From assembly GCA_035578155.1 (NCBI GenBank), contig JAPWDM010000003.1:21726916-21790915 (forward strand): DNA of 64,000 nucleotides, given 5' to 3'. The notes beneath the pieces were generated by a model. That model was not told the DNA's origin. It made no database searches and saw only the letters and a program-made list of their open reading frames with translations. Positions 33,021-44,810 of the stretch are shown here, in pieces. The DNA comes from Brachynemurus nebulosus (lineage: Eukaryota > Arthropoda > Insecta > Neuroptera > Myrmeleontidae). The translations under genes and the position numbers were made by a program. How positions within the stretch are numbered: the stretch's first letter is position 1; every line of letters starts with the position of its first letter.

Positions 33021-34745
33021 CAGGTTTTTTAATTAATTTATTTTATTTACAGGAAACGGAATTTTTCGTTTTTAATTCCAGAAATTTCGTTTCTGAACTA
33101 TAGTTGTTATGTTGAGGGGCAATAAAATATTGGTAAAAGAAACTTAATTTGCTTCAGTATACAATGAAATTGCAATAAATAATTTTGTGAAATACTATTG
33201 AAATACTCTAATAAATGAATCGAGTTACAGGCAAATGTTAACATGTAATTCATATTTCCGCACTGAATCTCAAGAACTGATGGACAATTTAGCCCCGGTC
33301 CCATCAGCCCGGGTGATTGTGGTACTTGAGGTAAAAGGGAAATGTGATAAACAGATAAAACCAATTGATCAGTAATGTTTAAGAAATTTTTGTCTCTTAA
33401 AATTGAAAGAATACTTTTTTTGAATCATGTTTTCGTATATTTTTGAATGATATAAAAAAGTTTATACAATGTCAGTGTAATTCTTATTTTATAAAATTTA
33501 GATTCTTTCTCAGTACTGATGTCATATCATTGTTATTTACGCAAATTAGCTGTATAACTGGACTGATTAAATAACACTTATGTAACAGAATCAAAGCTCA
33601 CACATAAATTAACGTTTTCACATTTACTTTTTTTCTTTTTCTGAAAATGTTAAAATATTTTATTATCACTATAAATAATTATTACATATATCATGAATCG
33701 TCACAGATATGAAGTGAAAGGATTAATTTAAACAAAAAAATTAGCGGCAATATGATTTGATTCGTGAAATATTTGAATGTCATCTTAATCTCAATAAAAA
33801 TTAATTAACTATAAAAATCTTAAGATTATTAAAACGGTATAGTCAGAATAAAAAGTATGGGATATTGATCAATTTTATTCTGAATTATTTTGAAAATTGA
33901 AATCAACAATTTCCTCGCTTTGAAGAATAAATAACCCCCAAGCAGTGATTTAATTGAATTAATTGAAGTGATATTGGAAATCTAGCTTCCCTAAGTATGC
34001 TCTTGAATATATGTAGTATACTTTTAATAGACTAGTAAATTTTTAATGTAGATTTAATAATTTTGATTTGTTAAAAATGTTTTATATATAAACAATTCAA
34101 GTCATCAAGTTTATTGACATTTTTCAAAGTCAATCAAACTCAAGGAAGTACATAGGACTACACTTTTCACTCGTTGTAAGCAACGGTGGGGAAAAAAGAT
34201 TTAAACTCTCAAAGAAGAGTTTTAAGAAAGATTTAAACAAAAGAACATCCCCTATTAAAGACACATTAACGTTATGAATACGTCCAGAAATCAAGCAGAT
34301 ATAAGAGCTTAAATTTTTTTTTTGTTTTGTTTCAAATAGCCCCACCTATTTCGAATAGCTCCGTTTGACGATACTCTTTTTTATGTATATGTGAATTTTA
34401 TTATCTAAAAAGAGTAAAAGGACCGATCAAACGAAGACAGTCATCTTGCGGGCTAAGTGGATGGAATATAATTATATTATACTACTTGACTTATACCCAA
34501 AAATTTAAGTAGGTAATAATTTCTGAACACAATTAAAGTCAAGCGGATTTAAAATTCGACAAAGAAAAAGTAGTACGTGTTTTGGTCAGTTTGTCACGTT
34601 TTAGCTCTTATGTCAAGTATGCAATATAATTTTTTAGTTCCGAGCGCCCGCTACGGTCTGTCCTCATACTAAGGTATATGATTCTACTTCAATCTTTTTT
34701 ATTGTTGCTTACGACTCAAAAAGTGTACTAAACGTCGATAAAGAC
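33021..34745. other. AT-rich DNA, no gene recognised
   Basis: No recognised domain or element ends. Minus-strand frames at 33107-33364 and 34130-34345 lack motifs. Confidence 0.5.
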
Positions 34746-34946
34746 GTGTACCGGCACAAGATCGCCGTGAAAAAATAAGTTTCTCTTTTGAAATTTAGTA
34801 TCAAAACTCATTTTATTATTTTAGTTGCTAGGAAAACTAATTCAATAGTTATAATTATTTTAATTTTCATATTTCACACGGCAATCTGTATGAATTTTCA
34901 AAATAAAGAAATTTACATTTTTCACGGCAATCTTGTACCGGTACAG
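34746..34946. mobile_element. Short MITE-like inverted repeat (about 200 bp)
   Basis: GTACCGGCACAAGATCGCCG at the left end and CGGCAATCTTGTACCGGTAC at the right end are inverted copies over about 28 bp with few mismatches, extending into GTGAAAAA/TTTTTCAC. A related word CACACGGCAATCTGTA sits at 34876. The target duplication is not clear. Confidence 0.65.
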
Positions 34947-35226
34947 ACGTTATATTTGTAAAAGGAATTTTTTCTTATTTTGACAGCAAAAATAACAAGT
35001 TCATACTCGAATTATTTTAATTCAATCAATCACTCAAACACTAATCACTTACATAAAGTTTAATTTCAGAAAAAATAAATTTTTGTATTTGATGACGTCA
35101 TCAAGTTTACTAAAATTTTTCGGTGTTTTGTCAATCATAAATAAAGTGATCCAAATAAATTCAAATATGGTGGTTATTCAGTTACTTACGGCAAATACAT
35201 ATAAATGTTTCTTATAGTATAGCTTT

Positions 35227-35276
35227 TACAAAAATTTACAATACCAGAAATGTATTATGAAACCATTAAAAAAATA
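35227..35276 (+). repeat. 50-bp flank repeated beyond the tandem pair; empty site for the pogo-like element
   Basis: TACAAAAATTTACAATACCA through ATTAAAAAAATA recurs, with small changes, after the second tandem unit. There it is split between 37010-37026 and 38377-38400 by the pogo-like element. Here the sequence is uninterrupted (AGAAATGTATTATGAAA), which shows the pre-insertion state. Confidence 0.75.
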
Positions 35277-35282
35277 TTTTTT

Positions 35283-36138
35283 GCACGATCGTGTATTTTC
35301 ATGCATTTACCGATGCTGTTGACAATGCTGGTAAGTTACATTTCCCGAACGTTTGTTTATATCCATGGAAACCAAAAAATAACAGTGCGGTAAGTGAAAT
35401 AGATGCGTGGTAAGTAAATAGGAGTGTGGTAAGTTAAATTAGCTCAAAAATGATTGTATTTATTTATTTATATTGAAATTAAAAGTACAATTTGAACAAT
35501 TAGGAAAATAAATCCATTAATAATATGAAAATGTTCACTAGTTTGCACATTATTATTATTATTATTGTTGGCATCAGTCTTCTTATTTTATTGACATTTC
35601 AAAAGGTCGTTCAATCATTAAGATTTTCTGTGGCTTTCATAATCTTCCTTTCATTTTACGAGAATAAATTTGCAGTCAAAAATAAAATGCTTCATCAATT
35701 TCATTATTCTCACTAATAATATAGTTTAACAAACTATTTTCCTCAATTTTTTTTAATAGAAAATTCAAAAAAAATATTCACGCCAGTGAAATATTGACAC
35801 TTAATTTTTTATTTACAAATATAGTTGTCAATTGTCACTACAAAGATTCATATTATTTGTTATGAATATTTATAATATTTATTCATGGCATTCTATGTCA
35901 TAACACAGAAATATAAATTTCATCTATATTATCTGAATTTTATTTTTTATTTAAAACATTTTTAATCTTTAATTATTTTAAATCGATCGTGCAAAAAATA
36001 TTATACAATACACGATGCGTTAAGTGCATTTACTGATCTCGAAAATTGCAAAAACTCGACCCTGCGGGTCTCGTTTTCGCAACATTTTCTCGATCAGTAA
36101 AAGCAACTTACCGAACTTATATTGTAAAATACTATTTT
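35283..36138 (+). repeat. 856-bp tandem duplication, unit 1
   Basis: Starts GCACGATCGTGTATTTTCAT and ends at the next copy of the same word at 36139. It contains the inverted word CGATCGTGCAAAA (35985-35997), a GC-rich imperfect hairpin at about 36035-36100 (ACCCTGCGGGTCTCG) and four GGTAAGT words between 35330 and 35435. The reading frames at 36024-36269 cross this region and are not supported as genes. Confidence 0.85.
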
Positions 36139-37010
36139 GCACGATCGTGTATTTTCATGCATTTACCAATGCTGTTGACAATGCTGGTAAGTTACATTTC
36201 CCGAACGTTTGTTTATATCCATGGAAACCAAAAAATAACAGTGCGGTAAGTAAAATAAATGCGTGGTAAGTGAATAGGAGTGTGGTAAGTGAAATTAGCT
36301 AAAAAATGATTGTAATTATTTATTTATATTGAAATTAAAAGTACAATTTGAATAATTAGGAAAATCAATCGATTAATATGCAAATTTTCACTAGTTTGCA
36401 CATTATTATTATTATTGTACATTTATCATTTTTAGTCTTCATATTTTATTGACATTTCAAAAGGTCGTTCAGTCGTTAAAATTTTCTGTGGTTTTCATAA
36501 TCTTCTTTTCATTTTACGAGAATAAATTTGCAGCCAAAAATAAAATGCTTCATCAATTTCATTATTCTCACTAATATTATAGTTTAACAAACTATTTTTC
36601 TCTATTTTTTTAATAGAAAACTCAAAAAAAAATATTCACGCCGATGAAATGTTGACACTTAATTTTTTATTTACAAATATATGTTGTTGTCAGTTATCAC
36701 TACAAAGATTCGTATTATTGCTATAAATATTTATAATATTTATTCATGGCATTCTATGTCATAACGTAGAAATATAAATTTCACCTATATTATCCGAATT
36801 TTATTTTTTATTTAATATATTTTTATTCATTAATTATTTTAAATCGATCGTGCAAAAATTTTATACAATACACGATGGGTTAAGTGCCTTTTCTGATCTC
36901 GATAATTGCAAAAACTCGACCCTGCGGGTTTCGTTTTCGCAATATTTTCTCGATCAGTAAAAGCAACTTACCGAAGTTATATTGTAAAATACTATTTTGG
37001 TACAAAAATT
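36139..37010 (+). repeat. 856-bp tandem duplication, unit 2
   Basis: Follows unit 1 without a gap and matches it along its length with short indels (for example a shorter ATTATT run near 36400). The GGTAAGT cluster (36188-36295), the CGATCGTGCAAAA word (36845) and the ACCCTGCGGGTTTCG hairpin are all conserved. It ends where the 50-bp flank repeat begins. Confidence 0.85.
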
Positions 37011-37026
37011 TACAATATCAGAAGTA

Positions 37027-38374
37027 AGGTACCTAAGACAATTAAGGCCCACCTAAGCAAAATATGCTTATTATTTATATATCTTATAAAATATCAAAAA
37101 TATAGTATTTAATTATAAAAATTTACTTATTTTTTGATAAAAATTCCTAAAAAAATTAATGAATTTGTAATTATACAAATCAAAAATTTGATTCTAAAAA
37201 GTGTCTGCAATTGGGCCTTATTTCCGACTGGTGTAGAAAATAAGGCCCACCTATTACAACTGCCTGAAATAGTACATCTGTTATTTTTTTTTAAATTAAT
37301 TGGGGGATTTTAATTACTTTAAGAATAACTTGAACTTGAAAATATTTTAAGAATAACTTGAACTTATATATCAAAATATTTTGTTATTTTTACACGTTCA
37401 AAAAAGTTTCGGAAATCCTTGAATCCCGCTTGACTGCGTGACTGTTATTGAAAACAACAATAAAAAAAATTACCTAAGTCATTATTTTTAATTTTTAATT
37501 TTTTTATCATATTTTTCGAATAAGTCAAGTACTAGGTATTTGAATATATTAAGTCGAAATAAATAAATATTAAATCTAAGAGTTCTTCTTAGAATTCCGA
37601 ATCTCCTTGCAACCTCTCTTTGATTGCCATGTCGAGTGACATAGCTTAAGGCTGATGCCAGTGCTTCCTCAGACCACAACGCTCTCTTCTTTTTATCAGC
37701 CATACTTCCAAACACTAAGGAATAAAAATAAAAATTCGACCAAACCAACTAAAACTGATCGCATCATTAAACAAATGCAACAAATAAATCAAAATTAAAT
37801 GTACTTAGTTTTTTGTCCTTTTTCCTTTTTGTTATTTTTATATTAGAGTAACTATAGTAATTTAAGGTTGTGCGTCTAATTTTGCTTCATTTGTTAATGA
37901 CTTCAGACCTGTTTTAATTGATTTGACTTTGTAGTATTTGATTTTAATTGTGTTGGTAATAAAGCCCAAACAAAATTTGCATGGGCCTTATTATCAACAT
38001 ATCAATATTTATACTTATATACATTTTATATAAATACTTTAGAAATAAACTAAATTAATTGATGTAAAACTTAAAGAATATTAATTTTTTTCAATTTTGA
38101 TAACAATTTGAAAGAAACATACCTTTAAAAAATCATTAATATAACACTCAAAATGTGCACAATTTTTATATCAACGAACGAAAATGTAACCTCTAAATTT
38201 GTTTGTTAAAATATGACATGAGTTTGTTACTCTGAGTAGCTCAACTTTTGTATCTGGTTTTGAAATGATTGAAAGTTCATTTTAAACTTGTTGATAAGTT
38301 AGAGAACTTTTCTTGGTAAAAAATATAGCTAATGGGCCTTATTACCCGCTGGGCCTTAAATGCCTTAGGTACCT
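37027..38374 (-). mobile_element. pogo-like (Tc1/mariner superfamily) element, 1348 bp
   Basis: Inverted ends AGGTACCTAAGACAATTAAG (left) and the near reverse complement CTTAAATGCCTTAGGTACCT (right), flanked by TA on both sides. The motif AATAAGGCCCA or its complement recurs near both ends and internally (around 37212, 37241, 37982, 38333), as expected of transposase-binding sites. A psq-type helix-turn-helix exon lies on the minus strand (37488-37703). The DDE domain is not visible, so it is an internally deleted copy. The uninterrupted site at 35227-35276 supports the boundaries. Confidence 0.85.
37488..37703 (-). pseudogene. Pipsqueak/CENP-B type HTH exon of a pogo-like transposase
   Basis: From the methionine of MADKKKRALW the frame encodes ALWSEEALASALSYV, then a second helix with REVARRFGILRRTLR. 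This is the W-EE-L-AL ... AA-x-x-F-x-I-x-x-x-T-L pattern of the psq HTH domain that binds DNA in pogo/Tigger transposases and many insect genes derived from them. After RRTLR the similarity stops; the rest of the frame is AT-driven. Upstream residues in the open frame (to 37748) look non-coding. It lies inside matching inverted repeats, so I read it as the transposase N-terminal remnant. Confidence 0.8.
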
Positions 38375-38376
38375 TA

Positions 38377-38966
38377 TATTATGAAATCATTAAAAAAATA
38401 TGAATCCCACCTAATATGAGAGCTCGTTAAATGATTTGTCGTAAATGATCTAACATTTGTTTTCGAATTTTAAACTATATATTTTTAAAACACGTTACTG
38501 ATGCGAAGTTCTAGAAATATCTACAGACGTATGAAGGATACCTACACATATTATAAATTTATTAGTTGAATTTAAAATCAATCAAGTGAATTCTCTTTTC
38601 AATTCAGTTCAGAATTTTATTTTTGCGTTAACATATAAAATAATTTTATTAACAGTAATAAAATTTAGAAACGTGTTAAATGTCTTTCAACAATTTATTT
38701 TCAATAACGCGTAATTTTCTTCATCAATTTGTGACAATGTATATCTATATTTACCATACATATATGAATATGTATCAATATGATTACGGTAAATATATTA
38801 TTTATTTGTGGTAAATGTGAAACTAATCGATTAACATTATTCCAACCGTACAGTAAAGATATTTTAAATGAGATTCACTACTGGTTTGTTTCCTTATTGT
38901 GCACACATTTTTCAAATGTGATTTTACATTAACAGAAATAGAAATTTTTTTTTATTCCCTGTAGCT
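38377..38966. other. AT-rich DNA, no gene recognised
   Basis: Begins with the right half of the 50-bp flank repeat; otherwise nothing recognised. Confidence 0.5.
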
Positions 38967-39320
38967 ACCATAGAACACTAGAAGCCAACTAATATAAAAA
39001 AAGTATAGCTCGGTTGGTGTCATTTGTTGGTCAGTCACAGCTTAAGGCATGTAGTCAGTCGGTGTCAGTCACCGAACCCACAATGCATTATAATACATTG
39101 TTAGACATTGTTACTTGAATTGGACAGGTTGGTCTGTCCCATAATAGGTGTTTTGTAATAGTGTGTGTGAATACGCACACAGAAACAAACACCAAACCAA
39201 CACCATTGCAAACAGTGTGTACCTAGACAACATAGTGGGGAGATTTTACGTCATCCGTGGAACAGTTTGATAGACATTCTAGTTTGGTCCCTTGGTAACT
39301 ATCAAACTCGGCCAAATAGG
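38967..39320 (+). repeat. 350-bp dispersed repeat, copy 1
   Basis: ACCATAGAACACTAGAAGCC to about CTAGTTTGGTCCCTTGGTAA is recognisably the same as 53431-53770, in the same orientation, with many substitutions. The hairpin that is perfect in the second copy is worn here (GTGTTTTGTAATAGTG ... GCACACAGAAACAAACACC). No coding capacity, class unknown. Confidence 0.78.
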
Positions 39321-40054
39321 AGGTGTAGTCGGTGTAATGAAATCAAGTGTCGAATTTAGGACAATTTCGATGCTTTAAACTAGTTTAAACTACAGTTAAA
39401 GCTCTGGGTAATACCACTCCAAATAATGCCGTTCCCTTACACCTCAATAAGGGTTCTCCGTCGCACAGTTTTACTCTGAGTGAGATTTTGAATCAAAAAA
39501 ATAAACAATACATAAAACTTTGAGTCATACATATTTCGAATAATAAAATGGAACGTTCACTTTGATCAGAAAGGAGCATATCCTGGTTTTCGACTCTTGC
39601 TAGCTTGACGTCCTGTATTGAATTACAAAGTGAGTGTAGCATTTTGTTTAGTGTAAAAATTCGGATTACTTCTATAGTAAATACACATTTACCCATTAAA
39701 ATAAATTTACGTTTTAATTTTTTTCATATACTTTAGAAATACTATGTAAAAATAAAGTAATAAACTGTTTTATTTTGAGATTTTATCGAAATTTCATACG
39801 AGAAAATTTTTGCAATGAACTTTTTTATTTATTATTTATATAATATTATTTAAAAATATATTTCTGAGAAAAATCATTATTTTAAAACTTGAAAATATAG
39901 GATATTCCTCTAAAAACTAAATTTTATCCAATTTTCAAAAAAGATAGAGATAAATACCTACAGTTACTAACTAAAATTTATAGATAATATCCTTAAAAAA
40001 GATTCATTATTTCGACACATTGTTTGAATTTAAATATATACGCTTAACATTGGT
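39321..40054. other. AT-rich DNA, no gene recognised
   Basis: A minus-strand frame at 39493-39696 has no recognisable motif. Confidence 0.5.
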
Positions 40055-40171
40055 AAAAATTAAAAAATTAAGTAATTCTTATATTCAAAACAAAACAAGA
40101 AAACGGAAATTATTTAAATTCATAAGTGAAGAAGCATGGTTAAATTTAACTGAAATGGACCATATTTAGCA
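40055..40171 (+). repeat. Dispersed repeat, copy 2 of 3 (short)
   Basis: Same family as 26090-26285 and 63800-64000. It lacks the middle 80 bases present in the others. Confidence 0.8.
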
Positions 40172-40590
40172 ACCATTACCATGTTCAATCCAAAGGTCCG
40201 TGTTAAATATTTTAGTTGTCGCTAACTTATGAAATCTGTGAAGAAACATATTAAGATATGAACTTTTGGCCGACCACGACAATATAATATTTTATTATAA
40301 ATGCAATCAGTAAGCGCACTTTATCAAATATTTTTATGTATTTTATCACAAAACAAAATTAATTAGCAAAAAAAAAAAAATAAATAAAATGATAAATCAA
40401 TAAATTATTGGCACCAAAATTGAAACAAAAATACTGATAACTGATTGATAAGTTTTAATATTGATCACTTTATCAGTATTTAATCAATAAAATATTTATT
40501 TAAGGCAGTTGACCTCCTAGAGGAAAAAACAATAGGATTTTCTATAAAAATTTGGAAATAAACAAGTTGTACCTATAAAATAATATATTA

Positions 40591-40700
40591 TACACCAAAG
40601 GACTAAAGTGTGCGTTTTAATCTCGAATGTGAAGTTTGTGTAGGTCCTCTGGCAACAAATCACACGAGGGATAAAAGAGACACTTTAGTCCTATGGTGTA
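40591..40700. mobile_element. Tiny inverted-repeat element (110 bp)
   Basis: TACACCAAAGGACTAAAGTG at the left and CACTTTAGTCCTATGGTGTA at the right are inverted copies with one mismatch. Both sit in TA-rich DNA, consistent with a TA target. The interior (CTCGAATGTGAAGTTTGTG) is non-coding. Confidence 0.7.
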
Positions 40701-40864
40701 TACATATACAATTTTTTGCAATTCCGGATAATTTAAAATTATAGAAATTAAAAAAAAAAGATAAAAAAATAAAAAGACAATTTTTACTTTACTAATACTA
40801 CTTTAATTAAAGTTTTAAATGTCTATGACATGTTTCGGCCCGTATGGCCATTAACGAACATGTT

Positions 40865-40965
40865 CGTTAATCCCCAAAACAAATTTCTGTCATAGTCCTG
40901 GACTCAAGTCGCGTCATGACAGTGGCCGTAATAGCTGACTTTTCGATTCGAAAATTCGCTAAAAG
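40865..40965 (-). repeat. 100-bp dispersed repeat, copy 2 (inverted)
   Basis: Reverse orientation to 20840-20945. Shared words include ACAAATTTCTG and GACAGTGGC.GTAATAGCTG. Confidence 0.65.
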
Positions 40966-41350
40966 ACCTGTCAAGTTATTTAACTTGATATGTTAGTATG
41001 TTGATTTAGATCAAATCTTGGAATCAAAATTTAGACAGGTTCTAATTGAGCTAGAGGTTTCAAATTTTACATACGTGTCTAAACTTAATAACAATGCAAT
41101 ATTGTATAATTAGTGTTGTCCTACTTTGCCCCCCCCCCCCCAAAAAAAATTGTAGATTTTTAGTCCTGTGCAACTTTTTGACATTTAGAATTGTCAAATA
41201 TTTGTCCATTGATTTTACATTGTAATTTTTTGTTTCCATAGTTATGCTTGATTAAGGTAAATTAACCGATTAAAATATAGGTAAAAAATTACTTCTTTAA
41301 TTTTTCTTTTCAAATTAATTGTAATCAGATTAAAAAGTAGAAAATAAATT

Positions 41351-41665
41351 AAAGTAAAAAAAATGTTTTTTAAGAAAAAGCTTTTATTTAAAAATGGGCT
41401 AAAAAATAAATAAAATAACCTTTGAGTGAAGTTTGAAGCAATATGCAACATAATTTATAAAAGCTTGAGGCGTTTAATTAAGTTTGGTAACTACTGAAAA
41501 GTAAAATAGCTACATAGTTATATCCACAACATAATTAATGATAACGCCTCAAGCTTTTATAAATTATGTTGCATATTGCTTCAAGCTTCACTCAAAGGTT
41601 ATTTTATTTCTTTTTTAGCCCATTTTTAAATAAAAGCTTTTTCTTAAAAACATTTTTTTTACTTT
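41351..41665. repeat. Nearly perfect inverted repeat, 122-bp arms, 72-bp spacer
   Basis: Left arm 41351-41472 and right arm 41545-41665. Aligning the left arm with the reverse complement of the right arm, I count two substitutions and one T indel over 122 positions. Examples: AAGCTTGAGGCG and CGCCTCAAGCTT meet the spacer, and AAAAATGGGCT is answered by AGCCCATTTTT. No target duplication was seen at the outer edges. RNA from either strand would fold into a long double-stranded stem. Confidence 0.92.
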
Positions 41666-43160
41666 ATAACTATATATTTTTAATATTCATACATAATTTT
41701 ATGCACAAAAAATCTGTATTTGATACTAAATAGACCATTGAGAAAAAAAAATAAAAGGAAATGGGTACTCTAAACGTGTTATTTCCTGTAGTGAACCGTC
41801 ACTAACAGTTAGCAACTGTAATATTCTAGTGATTGAACACCAAGCAATCACAATTACTAATATCTATTTTTTTTTATTTATTAAATATTAAAAAATGAAT
41901 AATAAACACACCAGACAAGTAAAAATTTTTAGTTAATTATTCTTATGTTAAAAATGAGCAATGTCCCGTAAATTTCTTATTAGTTTAGTGTACATAGTTA
42001 GATACATGATGGAAAAAGTAATGAAATGCATTTACTGCTAGCACTTTCCCTAATCGCAGTGAAGTTATTGTATAGATAGAGTGCAATGAAATTACGTACT
42101 ATTTTTTAATGTATACGGTGTATTGTTTATAATACAAACGAAACTTTTACTGATAAAAAAAAAAATGTACAAAGTTAACACTTTCATTCAAATACAGTCA
42201 ATTGTATAATTATTCGTAATCACGTAGGTACAAGCAATTTTTTAATTAATTAATAAGTTAGTTAATTAATAGTATGTAGCTTAGCAAGGACCGCAAGTGT
42301 TATTGTGTAAATATTTGTACAACACTTGGTCCCATAACATTAATAGATAATGAAGGGAAAAAAGTAGCTTGCCACCGGAGGCACGATCATGGTCAGATCC
42401 TTTTTCGACGCCCTATACCTCAGCTTTCAAATGTTTCCCAGATATACGGGTTCTTTTGTTAGGTCACAAACCCAGAACCCTATAGAAGCAGTGTACATAT
42501 AAAAAAATCTGTCGGTGTAATCGGGTGCAATTTACACCGCTTCTGATTTGGTTTGTTACTGTTCGTCATAAGGGTCACATCGATCTTAGTTAGATTCATT
42601 GTTTTTTTAATCAACTCGTGAAATTTACACAGAAAAAAATATGAAGTGTGTCGTATTTAAGTGTAAAAATTCTATTGAACAAAAAAATTCGCAAAATAAA
42701 GGGATATCTTTCTTAAAATAAATAAATTCATTTTTTATTGTTGGTTGTTAGCTACATAGGTCGGCCATGACAGTATATACTATATATATGCAAGCTGCAT
42801 AGTCATACAAAACCATATTGCACTACAACACATACAACACATTCACATGTTTGTGTAGATACAATGATGTGTTTTGTTCTATGTATCATAATCTTTTGGT
42901 AGGGGTAGCGGTATCCACCTCATTTGCCGGCGACAAGGGGCACGGTAGTTATGAAATAGGAAATTTAGATCTTTATACATATATATCTATGGTCACAAAT
43001 GTGTTCTATTTTATATGATTAAAATTTTTTCAAAACCGTGTTTCTGCAAATGACCGATCTGTCCATTTTCGGGTTATTTTCAGAATTCAAGCGCCGCTAG
43101 GCATCGCCCACAACAACTTTTGAGTATACTTATCTCACCAGGTTGTATATTTTGGGAAAC
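41666..43160. other. AT-rich DNA, no gene recognised
   Basis: A short plus frame at 42818-43018 has no recognisable domain. Confidence 0.5.
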
Positions 43161-43167
43161 TTCATTC

Positions 43168-43615
43168 TAGTGATGAGCAAAATTAGTCTTGGTTTTGCAG
43201 TCTTGCCTTGGTCTTGCATTTTTTGCAAGACCAAGACCAAGACTATGTATACCAAGACCAAGACTATAAGTATGGCTGCAAGACCAATACCAAGACTCAA
43301 GTGAGCAAGACCAAGACAAAAGCAAGAAAAAAGCAAGACTCTTGCTAAACTATTTAAATAGTTTGAAAGTATAATTAATATCGTAAAGAGAGAAAATTCT
43401 GAGTTTAGAAGGAAAAAAATTCGCTAATAAAAAAATGCAAGAAAGTGCAAGATTTTTAGCAATACCAAGACCAAGACCAATACCAAGAGTGCATTTTGCA
43501 AGACTAATACCAAGACTGCATTTTGCAAGACCAAGACCAACATTCTTAATGCAAGAACAAGACCAAGACCAAGACTGCCAAGTCTTGGTCTTGGTCTTGC
43601 TTTAGCTGATCTCTA
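43168..43615 (+). mobile_element. Hexamer-built hAT MITE, copy C (448 bp)
   Basis: Left end TAGTGATGAGCAAAATTAGT; right end more worn (GCTTTAGCTGATCTCTA). Flanked by a perfect 8-bp duplication CTTCATTC (43160-43167 and 43616-43623). Same orientation and order of parts as copy B, including the CTAAACTATTTAAATAGTTTG spacer, but with longer hexamer tracts on both sides. Confidence 0.92.
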
Positions 43616-43959
43616 CTTCATTCCCATACCAAATTTCATCAAAATCCCTTAAGTGGTTTTATATTTTCAAAATAGCTCTCCTAATAGACTAAGAGACATT
43701 TTTTGTGAATGACTAATCTGGCCTCGGGGAACCTCAAAACTTATATTTCCGTGTTCTATCAGCTGTACATAGCTATTGACTATGCCATGTTGAAAAATCA
43801 TAATTTTTATGGCAAGCTTTGTTTCTCTTTTATTCACTAAAAGAATTTTCATCCAGACACTAATAACAGAAAAGTAAACAAAGACCACAAACTACACGTC
43901 TGTTGAACTTTTGACGTAGCAAACCCAACAACGTATTCGTTGAAAGACAATCATAAAAA

Positions 43960-44140
43960 CGGGCCGGCGAGAAAAATGACGGATTCCCGGGCACAAAAAA
44001 ATTTTCTCAAAAATACAACTGAAAAGCAAAAAAAAAACGTCTTCACTTTTTCCGGATTCCTAATCGAGGCTACGGGACCCTTTTTTAGACTCAGGCCCTT
44101 GAAAAATTGACCCACTAGCCCTAACCTCTCGCCGGCCCTG
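43960..44140. mobile_element. Small hAT-like MITE (181 bp)
   Basis: Left end CGGGCCGGCGAGA, right end TCTCGCCGGCCCTG, inverted copies except for one missing A at the left. Flanking 8-mers CATAAAAA and CATGAAGA agree at 6 of 8 positions, compatible with an old hAT duplication. Non-coding. Confidence 0.65.
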
Positions 44141-44148
44141 CATGAAGA

Positions 44149-44810
44149 AGACCTTACACAGGTCTTTAGGTCGTGATTCTAGAGGAATGGTAAATACAAA
44201 TATGTATTCTTTTTCGAATTTTGTGAAAACCGGATTAAAAAGTAAAGCATTTGCAGCCAGACTAAATGGGTAATAAGAGCAATTTTTGAAATTTGCGCGA
44301 AGGCCCAGATAATTATCTGTAACAATCATTAAACTATAATTATATTGTATATTTGATGTAAGAATTAAACGTGATAAATTAACCCTTTTAAACAAATCAT
44401 ATAGAAAAATTTTTTTGTTCCAAAATGCCGGACTTTTTGCTGCCAGTGATAAATACAATAGATAAGGTTACAAAAAAAAGAAAAAGAAAAAGATCAAAGA
44501 TCCTAACATCAAAAAAGTGAAACCTAGAAATTTACAAAATATAAATTAGGCTAAACTATATTGATGAAACTGAAGATTATTTAGAATTATACCGTATGTC
44601 GGAAATCTGTCACAGATGGCGGCACCTGTACCAGTGAATATATACATATGACAGCATTTTGAGCCGCCATATTGCAGGACAAGTTAACTCGTCTTAATTA
44701 TTTAAAGAGTTAACTAAAATATGTAATGATTTTTTTTGTCCAAAACCAACGTCTCTTTGGCCTTAGTTAGAAATTATTACCTGATTGAATATTTGAGTAT
44801 GGGTCAAGTA
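44149..44810. other. No gene recognised
   Basis: A minus-strand frame reaches 44458 but overlaps the MITE and shows no recognisable domain. Confidence 0.5.

Noticed and set aside
36024..37112. Related short plus-strand frames in both tandem units
   Set aside because: Similarity comes from the tandem duplication; the frames shift relative to each other and contain the GGTAAGT cluster. No domain.
44060..44458. 132-codon minus-strand frame
   Set aside because: It runs into the small hAT MITE at 43960-44140 and shows no recognisable motif.
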